The notes below the pieces were generated by a model that worked only from the letters and a program-made list of their open reading frames with translations, had not been told where the DNA came from and did no database searches. 64,000 nucleotides of DNA from Cohnella sp. AR92 (GTDB taxonomy: Bacteria; Bacillota; Bacilli; Paenibacillales; Paenibacillaceae), in assembly GCF_003990975.1 (NCBI RefSeq), contig NZ_RZJR01000006.1:124001-188000 (forward strand), written 5' to 3'. A program made the position numbers and the translations under genes. Positions 35,266 through 43,357 of this stretch are shown in pieces. Position 1 is the stretch's first letter; each line of letters begins with the position of its first letter.

Positions 35266-35574
35266 ATGAGTCAACGTTACCGGATCACGAGATCCTTTCA
35301 AGAGAATAACCCCGAGCAGACGATTTCTTTAGAAGAATGCTTGCAATATTTTGATTCCAAACCCGACTTCAAGTATGCGCCGGTGTATACCGTCACCGGT
35401 CCGGAGAGCACGATGTCCATCGAAGGGAATTTTTTCTTGTGGCACCATGACGGCAAGATCTATCCCTTCCGGCATTATGACGGAGACCTGTACGTTGCGG
35501 TATCCATTGAAGCGATCGTTCCCCTGATGATGGAGATAGCGAGCGAGCTTAAAGCAGACATCTCGGAAGGGTAA
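35266..35574 (+). CDS. unknown 102-residue protein
   Basis: Begins MSQRYRITRSFQENNPEQT, ends SELKADISEG. Soluble and mixed in composition, with a central WHHDGKIYPFRHYDGDLYVAVS region that looks like a beta-rich core. A GGAGG lies upstream of the ATG. Monocistronic between two terminators. Family not recognised. Confidence 0.7.
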   Translation: MSQRYRITRSFQENNPEQTISLEECLQYFDSKPDFKYAPVYTVTGPESTMSIEGNFFLWHHDGKIYPFRHYDGDLYVAVSIEAIVPLMMEIASELKADISEG

Positions 35575-35584
35575 GAAAATAATA

Positions 35585-35619
35585 AAAAGCCGACGATCCG
35601 CAGAGGGGTCTCGGCTTTT
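35585..35619. terminator. bidirectional terminator
   Basis: AAAAGCCGA and TCGGCTTTT arms with a 17-base loop, between the unknown gene and convergent arsC. Confidence 0.75.
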
Positions 35620-35625
35620 ATTCAT

Positions 35626-36051
35626 TTAATTTCCTTGCTCCAAGAACAACTCGATTCTTGCCTTAATCGCATCTCTCACGCCTCGGAATTGGGCCATAAT
35701 CTCATCTTCCGAGCCTATCGCTTTAGCCGGATCGTCGAAGCCCCAATGCCACTTTGTTACCTTAGGGTTGCTTATGACCGGGCAATGTTCATCCGCATGT
35801 CCGCATAACGTGATGACGTAGGCGGCTTGATTCAGAATCTCGGGATCGATCACGTCGGAGGTATTCCCGCCGATGTCGATACCGGCTTCCTTCATGACCT
35901 GTACGGCACGAGGGTTTAGGCCATGAGCTTCCAGGCCGGCGCTTCTGACATCGAACCTCTCAGCTCCTAGAGCCTTAAGGAATCCATCCGCCATCTGACT
36001 TCGGCAAGAATTGCCTGTGCAGAGGAAGTAAACGATTGGCTTCTTGTTCAT
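35626..36051 (-). CDS. arsC: arsenate reductase, thioredoxin-coupled
   Basis: 141 residues, low-molecular-weight phosphatase fold. It reduces arsenate to arsenite in the cytoplasm. The three redox cysteines of the pI258/B. subtilis type are all visible: [11 protein letters not shown] for the first, and [13 protein letters not shown] for the pair spaced seven apart. Cotranscribed after arsB. Confidence 0.95.
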   Translation of the reverse strand: MNKKPIVYFLCTGNSCRSQMADGFLKALGAERFDVRSAGLEAHGLNPRAVQVMKEAGIDIGGNTSDVIDPEILNQAAYVITLCGHADEHCPVISNPKVTKWHWGFDDPAKAIGSEDEIMAQFRGVRDAIKARIELFLEQGN

Positions 36052-36080
36052 CTTAAGATTACCCCTTCGACTCTAAAGTG

Positions 36081-37373
36081 TTATCCGATTCCATTCAACC
36101 GCAAGAACAAACCAATAAGCGTAAGCAAAAGTACGGGAATCGTAAGAACGACTCCTGTCTTGAAGTACGAGCTCCATGAGATTTTGACGCCTTTGCTAGA
36201 CAGGACATGCAGCCATAGAAGCGTTGCAAGGGAACCGATAGGCGTGATTTTGGGGCCCAGATCCGATCCGATGACATTGGCATAAACGAACGCTTCCCGA
36301 AGGACGCCTTCCGGATGGGTTCCCTCGATGGCCAGCGCATTGATCATCACCGTCGGCATGTTGTTCATGATCGAGGAGAGAATGGCCGCGATGAAGCCCG
36401 TGCCGATCGTAGCGGCGAAAAGTCCGTGGTCTCCCACCCATTTAAACGCATTGCCAAGTTCATCCGTCAATCCTACGTTCCGAAGGCCGTACACGACGAC
36501 GTACATCCCGATGGAGAAGATCACGACGGACCAAGGGGCGCCTTTAACAAGCTTCCAGGTTCGTATTTGTCCACTGCGCCTTGCCAGGAGCAAAAAGACG
36601 ATTGCGGCCGCTCCAGCAATGATCGATACGGGTACTTCAACGATTTCGCTGGTTAAATAGGCAAGAAGCAAAACCGCTAGCACGATCCATGAAATCTTAA
36701 ATAAATTTTTATCCTTGATGGCGTCGATCGGTTTCTTCAGTTGGGATAAGTCGTAAGAGGACGGTATGCTCCGTCTGTAGAATACATAGAGCACCAGTAG
36801 ACTTGCCGCCACAGAGAAGAAGGCAGGAACAATCATACGACCAGCGTACTCCACGAAGCCAATTCCGAAGAAATCGGACGATACGATATTCACCAGATTA
36901 CTCACCACAAGGGGGAGAGAGGCCGTATCGGAGATAAAGCCGCTCGCCATGATAAAGGGGAGGATCATCCGTTCGTCCAGCTTCAGTGCCCGAACCATAG
37001 CCAATACGATAGGGGTTAGGATCAGAGCGGCCCCATCATTCGCGAACAAAAAAGCGACTGACGCGCCTAAGAGAATGACATACACAAACATAAGCCGGCC
37101 ATTCCCGCGAGCCAAACGCGCCATGTGCAGAGCCGCCCATTCAAAGAAGCCGATCTCATCAAGGATGAGAGAGATCAGAATAACGGCGACAAAAGCAAGG
37201 GTAGCATTCCATACGATTCCCGTGACATCCCAGACATCGCGTAAATCGACGACTCCGCAAGCCAAGGCAACGACGGCTCCTGCGGTTGCGGACCATCCGA
37301 TGTTTAACCCCTTCGGCTGCCAAATCACAAATACCAAAGTAACGAGAAAGATGATGGTAGCTAAGGCTAACAT
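36081..37373 (-). CDS. arsB: arsenical efflux membrane protein ArsB
   Basis: 430 residues from ATG 37373, which follows AAAGGAGAACCC; an in-frame start at 37412 is less likely. Many membrane helices with conserved ArsB segments such as [18 protein letters not shown] and [16 protein letters not shown] and the end [35 protein letters not shown]. It expels arsenite/antimonite. It leads the arsB-arsC unit, divergent from arsR. Confidence 0.94.
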   Translation of the reverse strand: MLALATIIFLVTLVFVIWQPKGLNIGWSATAGAVVALACGVVDLRDVWDVTGIVWNATLAFVAVILISLILDEIGFFEWAALHMARLARGNGRLMFVYVILLGASVAFLFANDGAALILTPIVLAMVRALKLDERMILPFIMASGFISDTASLPLVVSNLVNIVSSDFFGIGFVEYAGRMIVPAFFSVAASLLVLYVFYRRSIPSSYDLSQLKKPIDAIKDKNLFKISWIVLAVLLLAYLTSEIVEVPVSIIAGAAAIVFLLLARRSGQIRTWKLVKGAPWSVVIFSIGMYVVVYGLRNVGLTDELGNAFKWVGDHGLFAATIGTGFIAAILSSIMNNMPTVMINALAIEGTHPEGVLREAFVYANVIGSDLGPKITPIGSLATLLWLHVLSSKGVKISWSSYFKTGVVLTIPVLLLTLIGLFLRLNGIG

Positions 37374-37421
37374 GGGTTCTCCTTTCCAACCGTTATGTCG
37401 CTTCATGTCCAAACATGGACG

Positions 37422-37541
37422 ATTATATAGGCGGCCAATCTGATTATCAAGAGCTTTGGCTCATTTAATCAAAAATATTTGATTTAGTGTTGACCCTCCA
37501 TTTTTTGCATGTTATGATCGCTTCATCAAATATATTTGATG
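37422..37541. promoter_or_regulatory. ars divergent promoters with two palindromic operators
   Basis: Plus strand: TTGACC (37490) and TATGAT (37513), spacing 17, then palindrome CATCAAATATATTTGATG (37524-37541) over the start of arsR. Minus strand: TTGATA (37445-37450 reversed) and TATAAT (37422-37427 reversed), spacing 17, for arsB. A second site AATCAAA-N4-TTTGATT (37467-37484) lies between the two promoters. Both operators share the ATCAAA/TTTGAT core, the likely ArsR site. Confidence 0.85.
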
Positions 37542-37557
37542 TATTGGTGGAATGAAG

Positions 37558-37908
37558 ATGATCAAAGAACTTCCCGTTATTGGGCAAACAGAGGAGACCG
37601 TCGATTTTGCGGCCTACGAAGCCAAATTCAAAGCATTGGCCGATAAGAAAAGGTTGCGAATCATGTACGAGCTGACCCAGAAGGGCAGCGTCTGCGTATG
37701 CGATCTGGAAGCGATCATGGAGATGCCCCAATCCAAACTGTCCTACCACTTAAAAATCCTGCTCGATGCGGGATTAGTCACCAAAGAGGCCAAAGGAACC
37801 TGGAGCTATTACGCGCTAAACCACTCCGAAGTGAACCGTTTGCTCTCTGCCGAGCTGTGCTGTGTTTTCCGCAAAGACGATCGTCAACAAGGGGATTGTT
37901 GCTCTTAA
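37558..37908 (+). CDS. arsR: arsenic-responsive repressor ArsR
   Basis: 116 residues from ATG 37558 (7 bases after GGTGG; an ATG at 37552 is too close). Winged helix with the As(III)-binding CVCDL motif in the recognition region (GSVCVCDLEAIMEMPQSKLSYHLKIL). Further cysteines sit at the C-terminus (LCCVF, DCCS). Represses both directions of the ars locus until arsenite binds. Confidence 0.94.
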   Translation: MIKELPVIGQTEETVDFAAYEAKFKALADKKRLRIMYELTQKGSVCVCDLEAIMEMPQSKLSYHLKILLDAGLVTKEAKGTWSYYALNHSEVNRLLSAELCCVFRKDDRQQGDCCS

Positions 37909-37948
37909 ATGCAGGTTCTAATTCCAGCGAAGGAGTGATTCCGTTACC

Positions 37949-38752
37949 ATGAGCCAGGTTCAGAATGATGAAGTCCGTAACCATGTTCGCAGCCGATATA
38001 AGCAAATCGCGATCGAAAGCGCCCCGACATCAAGCTGTTGTTCGCCTCATCCGTCTGCGTCAAGCTGCTGCGGCACGCCTGATGAAGTCTCCTCTAAACT
38101 AGGTTACTCGGAAGAGGAGTTATCCGCCGTTCCGGCAGGCTCCAACCTTGGTCTTGGCTGCGGGAATCCGCAAGCGATCGCCTTGCTGCAGCCCGGAGAA
38201 GTCGTTCTCGACTTAGGCAGCGGCGCAGGCTTTGACTGCTTTCTGGCTTCCAAACAAGTTGGGAACTCGGGAAAAGTATACGGGGTGGATATGACGCCGG
38301 AAATGGTGAGCAGAGCACGGTACAATGCCCAGAGCAACCATTACGAGAATGTCGAATTCAGACTTGGCGAGATCGAGCATCTGCCGATTGCGGACGGAGC
38401 TGTTGACGTTATCATCTCGAATTGCGTCATCAACTTGTCTCCGGATAAGCAACAGGTATTCAATGAAGCCTATCGCGTTCTTAAGGCAGGCGGCCGGTTA
38501 GCCGTTTCCGATGTCGTCACGACAGCGACGCTTCCGGAAGAGTTGAAGGGGGACCTCGACTCGCTCGCGAGCTGCGTATCCGGCGCCTCTTCGATCGAAG
38601 AGGTGCGGCATATGCTTCAAATAAGCGGATTCTCGGATATCCGCGTGGAACCCAAGGAGGAATCTCGAGAGTTCATCAGGGATTGGATTCCAGGCAGCTC
38701 TATCGATGACTATATCCAGTCTGCCGTCATTACTGGAGTTAAAGCTAGATAA
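37949..38752 (+). CDS. arsM: arsenite S-adenosylmethionine methyltransferase
   Basis: 267 residues. SAM motif LDLGSGAGFDCFL. Conserved ArsM cysteines are seen in LGLGCGNPQA, IISNCVINLS and LASCVSGAS, plus N-terminal CC pairs (SSCCSPH, SSCCGTP). It methylates As(III) to volatile or less toxic forms. Follows arsR by 40 bases, probably one transcript. Confidence 0.94.
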   Translation: MSQVQNDEVRNHVRSRYKQIAIESAPTSSCCSPHPSASSCCGTPDEVSSKLGYSEEELSAVPAGSNLGLGCGNPQAIALLQPGEVVLDLGSGAGFDCFLASKQVGNSGKVYGVDMTPEMVSRARYNAQSNHYENVEFRLGEIEHLPIADGAVDVIISNCVINLSPDKQQVFNEAYRVLKAGGRLAVSDVVTTATLPEELKGDLDSLASCVSGASSIEEVRHMLQISGFSDIRVEPKEESREFIRDWIPGSSIDDYIQSAVITGVKAR

Positions 38753-38894
38753 ATGCTGCTTCGGCACGGCTTGCGGGCTGCGCTTCCTCAATCGATCGCG
38801 TTTATAGCAGTGAGAAGCCGTTCCACGCTTGATAGATTCATGCATAAGTTATCAAGAATGGCTTGTCATTCTAGCACTGAAGGAGACGCGATCG

Positions 38895-39569
38895 ATGAGT
38901 TGGAATTTCTATAATCCCGTATTTGCTTACGATTCGGGCAATCCGGCTTTGAAGGCACTATCGGCTTGGACGGGCCATCGGCGGTTCGCTTACGATCTGG
39001 CCCGGAATCTGAAGCCCCGTACCGTCGTGGAGCTGGGGACGGCGTTCGGCGTCTCCTTCTTCAGCTTCTGCCAGGCAGCGGTCGATTCAGGCGCGGACAC
39101 CCGTTGCTTCGCCGTCGACACCTGGCTGGGGGACCCTCATGGAGGCTATTACTCCGAGGACATCTACCGAACGGTTAGCGCGATCTCGCAATTCCACTAT
39201 CCGAATACGGCTACTCTCGTACGCTGCACCTTCGATCAGGCGCTGACCTATTTTCCGGATGCATCGATCGACGTCCTGCATATCGACGGCTATCATACGT
39301 ACGAGGCCGCCAAACACGATTTCGACACTTGGATCCCCAAGCTCGCCCCGGGCGGAGTCGTGCTGTTCCATGATATCGCGGAGAGAGGGCGCGACTTCGG
39401 AGTGTATCGAGTGTGGGAGGGGCTTGCGATCTACCCCAGGATGGAATTCGCCCACAGCCACGGACTCGGCGTTCTATTCCCGAAGGGATGTCCTCCGTCG
39501 ATGTCCGCTTTGGTCTTGAACGGCCCCGCTTACGCTGCCCATTATGCGCAGTTGGCTCATCTCGGTTAA
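38895..39569 (+). CDS. class I SAM-dependent methyltransferase (Methyltransf_24 type)
   Basis: 224 residues from ATG 38895 after AAGGAGA. Motif I VVELGTAFGVSFFSF, then FAVDTWLGDPHGGYY and VLHIDGYHTYEAAKHDFDTW as in sugar- or glycan-linked methyltransferases. Monocistronic by position, not obviously part of the ars locus. Substrate unknown. Confidence 0.82.
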   Translation: MSWNFYNPVFAYDSGNPALKALSAWTGHRRFAYDLARNLKPRTVVELGTAFGVSFFSFCQAAVDSGADTRCFAVDTWLGDPHGGYYSEDIYRTVSAISQFHYPNTATLVRCTFDQALTYFPDASIDVLHIDGYHTYEAAKHDFDTWIPKLAPGGVVLFHDIAERGRDFGVYRVWEGLAIYPRMEFAHSHGLGVLFPKGCPPSMSALVLNGPAYAAHYAQLAHLG

Positions 39570-39637
39570 TTCATGGCAATTGCTAAGTTCAGGTGAAGAA
39601 GCAGGACAAGTACGATATAATGAGTTGACGCTAATGT

Positions 39638-39661
39638 CCACGGGATCCGTGGGCTCTTTTA
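39638..39661 (+). terminator. probable terminator
   Basis: CCACGG-GAT-CCGTGG hairpin followed by GCTCTTTTATTT, between the methyltransferase and the AraC gene. TTGACG lies just upstream, so it could also be a leader element of the next gene. Confidence 0.5.
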
Positions 39662-39689
39662 TTTAAGATCAAGCTTGGAGGTCGACAAC

Positions 39690-40718
39690 ATGATTGCTCC
39701 TACCGCAGACCGAATCAAGATTGCGCAGGGATTCTGGACGAGCTTAAGAAGCCTGAATTTGCAGCCCCAAGACGTTGTTCGGCAAGCCAAGCTTCCTCTA
39801 TCCGTCATCCATGAACCGGTTGTCTCTACCGAGCAATATTATGCGATCTGGCAGGCCTATTCCGATCTCATTGGGGAAGCGGCCAAGGGAATCGTTAAGC
39901 TGGCGACAGCTTTCGAAACGGCGCTGTATCCTCCTGCCGCCTTGGCGACTTTCCATGCTCGCAACTACCGGGATGCCTTGAACGGAATGGTACGATATAA
40001 GCAAATGTGCCCTCCTGAAAACTTAAGCATTCAGGAAGTAGGCGAGCTAGTCTCTATTGAGCTGCAGTGGCAGCATGCCGAGCAGCCTGGACCGCCGGTA
40101 CTTCTCGGCATTACGCTCGCTTATCTGCTTGAACTCGGGCGCCGGGGAACAGGCTATCCTCTGAAGCCGATCTCGGTGGAGTTCGTCCAATCCGTAGGCG
40201 AAGTTAACGTTCTTGAAGAATTCTTTGGCTGCAGCGTTCGGACAGGAATGAAGCGCAATAGCCTAACCTTTAAGAGCACGGATCTCGAGCGCCCCTTCAC
40301 GTCGCACAACCAAGAGCTTCTCGAGATTCTGACGCCCGTTCTGGAATCTACTTTGAATGAACAACAACGGCAGCTCTCCTTGAGCGATAAGGTGAAGGCG
40401 ATCCTATCGAGAAGCATGTCGGGAGGGCCTGCCGACATTCAAGCTGTCGCAAGCGATTTGGGCATCAGCAACCGTACCTTGCAGCGCAGGCTGTCCGATG
40501 AAGGCACTAGCTTTAAGCTCCTGATGGCGCAAACCAGACATGAGCAAGCGGTCGCGTATTTGTCGGATCCATCGCTGGAGATTAAAGAGGTCGCTTTTCT
40601 AGTCGGTTACGAAGATCAGAACTCCTTCTATCGCGCATTCCGTTCCTGGGAAGGGGATACTCCCGCCAATTGGCGCGTCGCGCAAGAACGTCGGCGTTCC
40701 GCGCTAGTTACCAAGTAG
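39690..40718 (+). CDS. AraC-family regulator (ArgR/OruR-like)
   Basis: 342 residues from ATG 39690 after GGAGG. An N-terminal arabinose-binding-like domain (residues 1-190) is followed by two helix-turn-helix units: IQAVASDLGISNRTLQRRLSDEG and IKEVAFLVGYEDQNSFYRAF. The next gene, an SDR, begins 50 bases downstream and may be its target. Inducer unknown. Confidence 0.88.
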   Translation: MIAPTADRIKIAQGFWTSLRSLNLQPQDVVRQAKLPLSVIHEPVVSTEQYYAIWQAYSDLIGEAAKGIVKLATAFETALYPPAALATFHARNYRDALNGMVRYKQMCPPENLSIQEVGELVSIELQWQHAEQPGPPVLLGITLAYLLELGRRGTGYPLKPISVEFVQSVGEVNVLEEFFGCSVRTGMKRNSLTFKSTDLERPFTSHNQELLEILTPVLESTLNEQQRQLSLSDKVKAILSRSMSGGPADIQAVASDLGISNRTLQRRLSDEGTSFKLLMAQTRHEQAVAYLSDPSLEIKEVAFLVGYEDQNSFYRAFRSWEGDTPANWRVAQERRRSALVTK

Positions 40719-40768
40719 CGAAATCGAAGTATCATAATCTCTATCCTACGCATAAGGAGTGCAGCCAG

Positions 40769-41563
40769 ATGGATATGGGATTGAAGAAGATGACGGCTTT
40801 GGTAACGGGTTCAACCCGAGGGATAGGCAAAGCGATTGCCATAGAACTTGCTAGAGAAGGAGTTAATGTACTCATAAACGGCCGGAACAACAACGATGTC
40901 GAGCGCACGATCTTGGAGATTCAAGAGGCCTTCCCTGATACGCAGCCTCGGAATGCAACGGCCGATCTCGTCGATGAGCGGCAAAGAGAGGCTTTGTTCG
41001 AGAAGTTTCCCGAGGTCGATATTTTGGTCAACAGCATGGGCATTTACGAGATCATGGCTTACGACGAGGCAGACGATGCCGTATGGGAAAAGTACTTCCG
41101 CACGAACGTGCTGGCGGCCAACAGCTTGTCCAGGTTCTATATGCCGTCAATGCTGAAGAAGGAGTACGGACGCATTATTTTTATCGCAAGCGAAGAGGCC
41201 GTCATGCCTTCCGGGCAAATGCCTCAATACGCGATGACCAAGTCGATGCTGCTATCGCTGTCCAAGAGCCTATCGAAGCTGACTCGCGGCTCGGAGGTTA
41301 CCGTCAACACGATAATGCCGGGTCCGACTCTATCCGAGAACGTGAAGCAGATTATCGAGAGCCTTTACTCGGATGAAGCGATGACCTTCGCCGAGAAGGA
41401 GAGGCACTTTATGGCCGCGAACCTGCCTCAATCGGAGATTCAAAGGTTCATTCAGCCTATCGAGATCGGCCGTTTGGCCGCGTTCGTCTGCAGCCCGATG
41501 GCCTCCGCCTTCAAAGGATCCCCGATTCGCATGGACGGGGGAATGGTTCCGACCATCTATTAA
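40769..41563 (+). CDS. short-chain dehydrogenase/reductase
   Basis: 264 residues from ATG 40769, 9 bases after AAGGAG. The open frame extends into the AraC gene, which is spurious. Rossmann motif VTGSTRGIGKAIA, the structural NSMG motif, catalytic Ser in IFIASEEAV and YxxxK in YAMTKSMLL. Classical NAD(P)H-dependent oxidoreductase. Substrate unknown. Paired with the AraC regulator and closed by a terminator. Confidence 0.88.
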   Translation: MDMGLKKMTALVTGSTRGIGKAIAIELAREGVNVLINGRNNNDVERTILEIQEAFPDTQPRNATADLVDERQREALFEKFPEVDILVNSMGIYEIMAYDEADDAVWEKYFRTNVLAANSLSRFYMPSMLKKEYGRIIFIASEEAVMPSGQMPQYAMTKSMLLSLSKSLSKLTRGSEVTVNTIMPGPTLSENVKQIIESLYSDEAMTFAEKERHFMAANLPQSEIQRFIQPIEIGRLAAFVCSPMASAFKGSPIRMDGGMVPTIY

Positions 41564-41588
41564 CTTACTTGCGAATACCCATAGGAAG

Positions 41589-41612
41589 CCGCGCTCTGCG
41601 CGGTTTTTTTTT
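41589..41612 (+). terminator. rho-independent terminator
   Basis: CCGCGC-TCT-GCGCGG stem and nine T residues after the SDR gene. Confidence 0.92.
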
Positions 41613-41730
41613 GTAAGGACCGGGAGATAGGAGGCAGGATACCGCTCTGTTTTAGCCATGAATTTAATATGCTTCAATAGTTATGAAGAGTGCTATAATT
41701 CTCAATATCTTCATATAGAGGTGACTACGC

Positions 41731-42237
41731 ATGAACCAAAGACCGTTAGAAGAAGAATACGCCGAAGACTTCGGCTATTATATCGGGTTGGTGCCGGAAG
41801 GCAACATCATCGACATTCTGCTCGCCCAGGAGAAGCAAATGTCCGAGCTGTTAGCATCGTTGACCGAGAGCCAGGGCGCGTATCGGTATGCGGAGGGGAA
41901 ATGGACGCTGAAGGAAATCGTGGGCCACATTGCGGACGGGGAACGTGTCATGGCCTACCGCCTTCTCCGGTTCGCAAGAGGGGACCAGACGCCCCTGCCC
42001 GGTTTCGACCAGGAATTATTCATGTCTCCTTTCGAAGACTGGACAATCGGGCAAGTGGCCGAAGACTATCGGGCCGTAAGGCAATCGACGATCACGCTGT
42101 TACGCGGCTTACCGGAAGAGGCGTGGTCCCGTAAAGGCACGGCCAACGACGTAAGCGTTACGGCGCGCGCTATCGCGTACGGCATCGCAGGACACGAACT
42201 TCATCACATGGGTGTCATCCGGAATCGGTACTTATAG
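41731..42237 (+). CDS. DinB-family protein
   Basis: 168 residues, helical bundle. The metal-binding histidines expected for this family appear in IVGHIADGERVM and AGHELHHMGVI. Bacillithiol-dependent transferases and metal-dependent hydrolases belong here. Unlike the DinB protein at 13847 it has a longer N-terminus. Monocistronic. Confidence 0.85.
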   Translation: MNQRPLEEEYAEDFGYYIGLVPEGNIIDILLAQEKQMSELLASLTESQGAYRYAEGKWTLKEIVGHIADGERVMAYRLLRFARGDQTPLPGFDQELFMSPFEDWTIGQVAEDYRAVRQSTITLLRGLPEEAWSRKGTANDVSVTARAIAYGIAGHELHHMGVIRNRYL

Positions 42238-42293
42238 ACCGATAGGTTGCCAATCAAACGAAGTTCTCAACCCGCTTGCATAATTGGAAAATT

Positions 42294-42327
42294 CAATGCA
42301 AAGAGTAACCCGTATCACTTTGCATTG
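42294..42327 (+). promoter_or_regulatory. inverted repeat abutting the pdaA ribosome site
   Basis: CAATGCAAAG and CTTTGCATTG arms, 14-base loop. The 3' arm touches GGGGGA, the ribosome site of pdaA. It could be a leader hairpin affecting translation, or an operator. Confidence 0.6.
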
Positions 42328-42338
42328 GGGGATTACGA

Positions 42339-43130
42339 TTGAGACGGAAATTGGCTGTCGCTGTGACCATGTTGGTAATGGTTATGCTGCTGTGCGAAGT
42401 GAAACCATTATGGGCGGCCAGCGGAGCCGAGCCTTATCATTTCGGGTTTAAGAAGAGCCGAGGCGGACAGCTGCCATCCATTGCCGAAGAGGGCTTCATG
42501 GGCGTCATGCAGAATAACGAAGCCATTTTCTTAGGGGATACGAACAAGAAAGAGCTGTACCTGACTTTCGACAACGGCTATGAGAACGGCTTTACCGGCC
42601 GAATCCTTGACGTTCTGAAGGAAAAGAAGGTGCCCGCCGTATTCTTCGTAACGGGCCATTATGTGAGGGAGCAGCCGGAGCTTCTGAAGCGGATGGTCCT
42701 CGAAGGGCACTTGATCGGCAACCATTCCTGGAGTCACCCCGATATGACGACAGTCTCGAACGAACAGATCCGGCAAGAGCTGGAGAAGGTCCGCCAGGAG
42801 GTCGCCAGACAGACGCCGCAGCAAACGATGAGTTACGTTCGTCCGCCTCGAGGCATCTTCAACAACCGGGTGCTCGGCGTTTGCCGGGAGAACGGCTACA
42901 CGAACGTCTTCTGGTCGATTGCCTACCGGGATTGGGAACCCAATAGGCAGAAGGGCTGGCAATTTGCGTATTCGAGCGTGGTCAATCAGCTGCATCCCGG
43001 GGCGGTCATCCTGCTTCATTCCGTCTCGAGCGACAATACGTCGGCTTTGGGCAAGATTATCGATGAAGCAAGGGCGCAAGGCTACGAATTCAAGCGACTG
43101 GACGAGCTTAAGGTGAAGGTTTATCGATAA
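42339..43130 (+). CDS. pdaA: delta-lactam biosynthetic polysaccharide deacetylase PdaA
   Basis: 263 residues, same length as B. subtilis PdaA. Signal peptide (LRRKLAVAVTMLVMVMLLCEV) then an NodB-fold domain: LYLTFDNGYENGFTGRILDVL (acidic base), GNHSWSHPDM (metal histidines), SYVRPPRG and AVILLHSVS. It removes acetyl groups from muramic acid to make the muramic-delta-lactam of the spore cortex, needed for germination. TTG start after GGGGGA. Confidence 0.92.
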   Translation: MRRKLAVAVTMLVMVMLLCEVKPLWAASGAEPYHFGFKKSRGGQLPSIAEEGFMGVMQNNEAIFLGDTNKKELYLTFDNGYENGFTGRILDVLKEKKVPAVFFVTGHYVREQPELLKRMVLEGHLIGNHSWSHPDMTTVSNEQIRQELEKVRQEVARQTPQQTMSYVRPPRGIFNNRVLGVCRENGYTNVFWSIAYRDWEPNRQKGWQFAYSSVVNQLHPGAVILLHSVSSDNTSALGKIIDEARAQGYEFKRLDELKVKVYR

Positions 43131-43141
43131 GCAAATAAGGC

Positions 43142-43173
43142 GGAACGGGAGAATGATTCCGTTCCTTTTTTTT
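43142..43173 (+). terminator. rho-independent terminator
   Basis: GGAACGG-N10-CCGTTCC stem then eight T residues after pdaA. Confidence 0.85.
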
Positions 43174-43357
43174 ATTACTCTTGCAGGATAGAATACGAGT
43201 ACCTTAGAAAATCGAAGGAACAGCGCTAGAGCGGGAGCATTGAAAATATAGGCTTCATAACATCCATAATCCCCCAACGAAAAAAGTTAATCATCGACGA
43301 ACAAAATAGGCACTTGCGGAGTCCTTTGAGATATACCAACCGAAAGGGGCTTCCCCG

